Below, piece by piece: positions 63,143-64,000 of a stretch of DNA of 64,000 nucleotides. A program made the translations under genes and the position numbers. Source of the DNA: Symploca sp. SIO2C1. GTDB taxonomy: Bacteria > Cyanobacteriota > Cyanobacteriia > Cyanobacteriales > Coleofasciculaceae. Location: NCBI GenBank assembly GCA_010692635.1, contig JAAHGL010000022.1, positions 36,036 to 100,035 on the forward strand, given 5' to 3'. The notes under the pieces are model-generated. The model was not told the DNA's origin. It was given only the letters and a program-made list of their open reading frames with translations, and made no database searches. Numbering within the stretch: position 1 is the first letter of the stretch; each line of letters begins with the position of its first letter.

Positions 63143-63170
63143 TAGGGCAGTGAGTCTCTCAACTGCCCTA
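63143..63170 (-). terminator. Terminator of psbX
   Basis: TAGGGCAGT (63143-63151) and ACTGCCCTA (63162-63170) form a perfect 9-bp stem with a 10-nt loop. On the minus strand it is followed by TTTTGTT, so it can end the psbX transcript. Confidence 0.7.
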
Positions 63171-63206
63171 GTCTTTAATTAGGCTGTGGAAAAGTACAGC
63201 TCCTGT

Positions 63207-63326
63207 TTAAGAACGTTGGATTTTATCCTTCTGGCTAATCCAGATTAGTGATACTGTTATCGGAATCACCACAATGACAGCACCCAAAAAAAGACTCCAG
63301 AACAAGTTTACTAAGGAAGGCGTCAT
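63207..63326 (-). CDS. psbX: Photosystem II subunit PsbX
   Basis: A 39-residue single-helix protein reading [20 protein letters not shown] and then [19 protein letters not shown]. This is the typical PsbX sequence, from the MTPSL start to the SQKDKIQRS end. PsbX lies at the edge of photosystem II near cytochrome b559 and affects quinone exchange. It is transcribed opposite to psbA with a terminator after it. Confidence 0.95.
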   Translation of the reverse strand: MTPSLVNLFWSLFLGAVIVVIPITVSLIWISQKDKIQRS

Positions 63327-63674
63327 GGATCTTTAACCCTTTTTGGTGTTTTTTAATATGTGAGCTACCTGATCTCATTTCAGGAGATAGGTTTCCTGTC
63401 TCATCCGTTGATGCCTCTACTCTCGGTGAGGAAAGCTTTGGTCTTACTCAGCGTCCCCAGGCAGACTCCCTGGCTCCCAAGGAGTATATCTTTTTGACGC
63501 TTGGTTATCGCGCTGGTGGTTGGAGTTCCAACCAACTATGTATTTATGTTACCAGTTTCTGTCACGCTATTGTCATCAAAGCCATTACATTGCTACAAGA
63601 GTCTCTCCTAGAGGTATCTGGAGGATTTTAAAACATATAACTTAATAAAAGTGAGAGTAATTTAGAAAAAATAC
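63327..63674. other. Divergent control region between psbX and psbA
   Basis: No gene seen. It should contain the psbX promoter (minus strand) and upstream psbA control sequence. The region 63605-63674 is strongly AT-rich. Blocks around 63425-63500 (GCGTCCCCAGGCAGACTCCC) show weak self-complementarity but no clear element. Confidence 0.5.
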
Positions 63675-63703
63675 TTTACAAATCTTAAAACTTAGGTTAG
63701 TAT
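63675..63703 (+). promoter_or_regulatory. psbA promoter
   Basis: TTTACA (63675-63680), a 17-bp spacer and TAGTAT (63698-63703) match the sigma-70 consensus well and would start transcription near 63710. That gives a leader of about 58 nt before the ATG, as is usual for psbA. Confidence 0.7.
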
Positions 63704-63767
63704 ATTTATACACAGACACACAAACGTCTGCTGCACCTTGAAAATTCATTAAGTTATCATACCCAAC

Positions 63768-64000
63768 ATGACTACTACCCTACAGCAACGCGAAAGCGCT
63801 TCTGTTTGGCAGCAGTTCTGCAACTGGATCACCTCCACCAACAACCGCATTTATGTCGGCTGGTTCGGTGTATTGATGATCCCTTGCTTACTCACTGCTA
63901 CCACTTGCTTCATCATTGCCTTCATCGCTGCTCCTCCTGTGGACATCGATGGCATCCGTGAGCCTGTTGCTGGCTCCTTGCTTTATGGCAACAACATCAT
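63768..64000 (+). CDS. psbA: Photosystem II D1 protein, 3' end beyond window
   Basis: The first 77 residues of D1 are visible: [20 protein letters not shown] and on through [20 protein letters not shown] to [20 protein letters not shown]. The sequence runs off the right edge near the start of the lumenal loop after helix A. D1 binds the reaction-centre chlorophylls and the manganese cluster. A consensus promoter precedes it. Which psbA form (standard or variant) it is cannot be told, because residue 130 lies outside. Confidence 0.97.
   Translation, partial: MTTTLQQRESASVWQQFCNWITSTNNRIYVGWFGVLMIPCLLTATTCFIIAFIAAPPVDIDGIREPVAGSLLYGNNI

Overview
The window is chromosomal DNA of a cyanobacterium, most likely a filamentous one with a large, repeat-rich genome. 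The evidence is the start of psbA (D1) at the right edge, psbX, ycf66, a high-light-inducible protein, cyAbrB, a LabA-type NYN protein, many GCGATCGC (HIP1) octamers, heptanucleotide tandem arrays (STRR) and Uma2-family genes. No tRNA, rRNA or CRISPR array was found. I cannot name the species from sequence alone.

Layout. 1-5.2 kb: the end of an SGNH hydrolase, a dynamin-like GTPase, and a stand-alone groEL with a perfect CIRCE operator. 5.2-9.9 kb: nested transposon-like repeats, two tandem ComFB-domain genes, a small membrane protein, and a translationally coupled methyltransferase/isoprenoid-synthase-like pair. 9.9-18.4 kb: sdhA, two glycosyltransferases, a ribbon-helix-helix/small protein/Uma2 operon, a small-protein plus SUKH locus, and a LuxR-type regulator. 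19-28.5 kb: pyrD, ndk, ddl, an IS200/IS605 remnant, another Uma2 gene, a large fusion protein joining a glycine-betaine-type binding domain to a glutamate-receptor-like K+ channel, and metF. 28.7-35.3 kb: a MuiA-family protein, a NACHT ATPase overlapping an FGE-domain membrane protein, and pncB. 35.9-40.6 kb: dnaN, a putative oriC, dnaA, def and an orphan betaine-type binding lipoprotein. 40.5-50.5 kb: a YS-type pseudo-orthocaspase, a MocA/XdhC/GST/two-flavoprotein group, lptC and a LabA-like gene. 50.6-64 kb: metG, hli, sdhB, cyAbrB, a CPBP protease, an alpha/beta hydrolase, an HtrA-like protease with PPC domains, Uma2, three tandem PD40 lipoproteins, ycf66, psbX and psbA.

Housekeeping genes are scattered as is usual in cyanobacteria: sdhA and sdhB lie 41 kb apart and groEL has no groES beside it. 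The intergenic space is dominated by short non-coding inverted-repeat elements (about 65-430 bp). Several families occur in two to four copies, many carry a heptamer array in the loop, and some have clear target-site duplications. The most interesting protein-level items are the binding-domain/K+ channel fusion with its solitary paralogue 12 kb away, the NACHT/FGE pair, the methyltransferase/isoprenoid-synthase-like pair, and the pseudo-orthocaspase.
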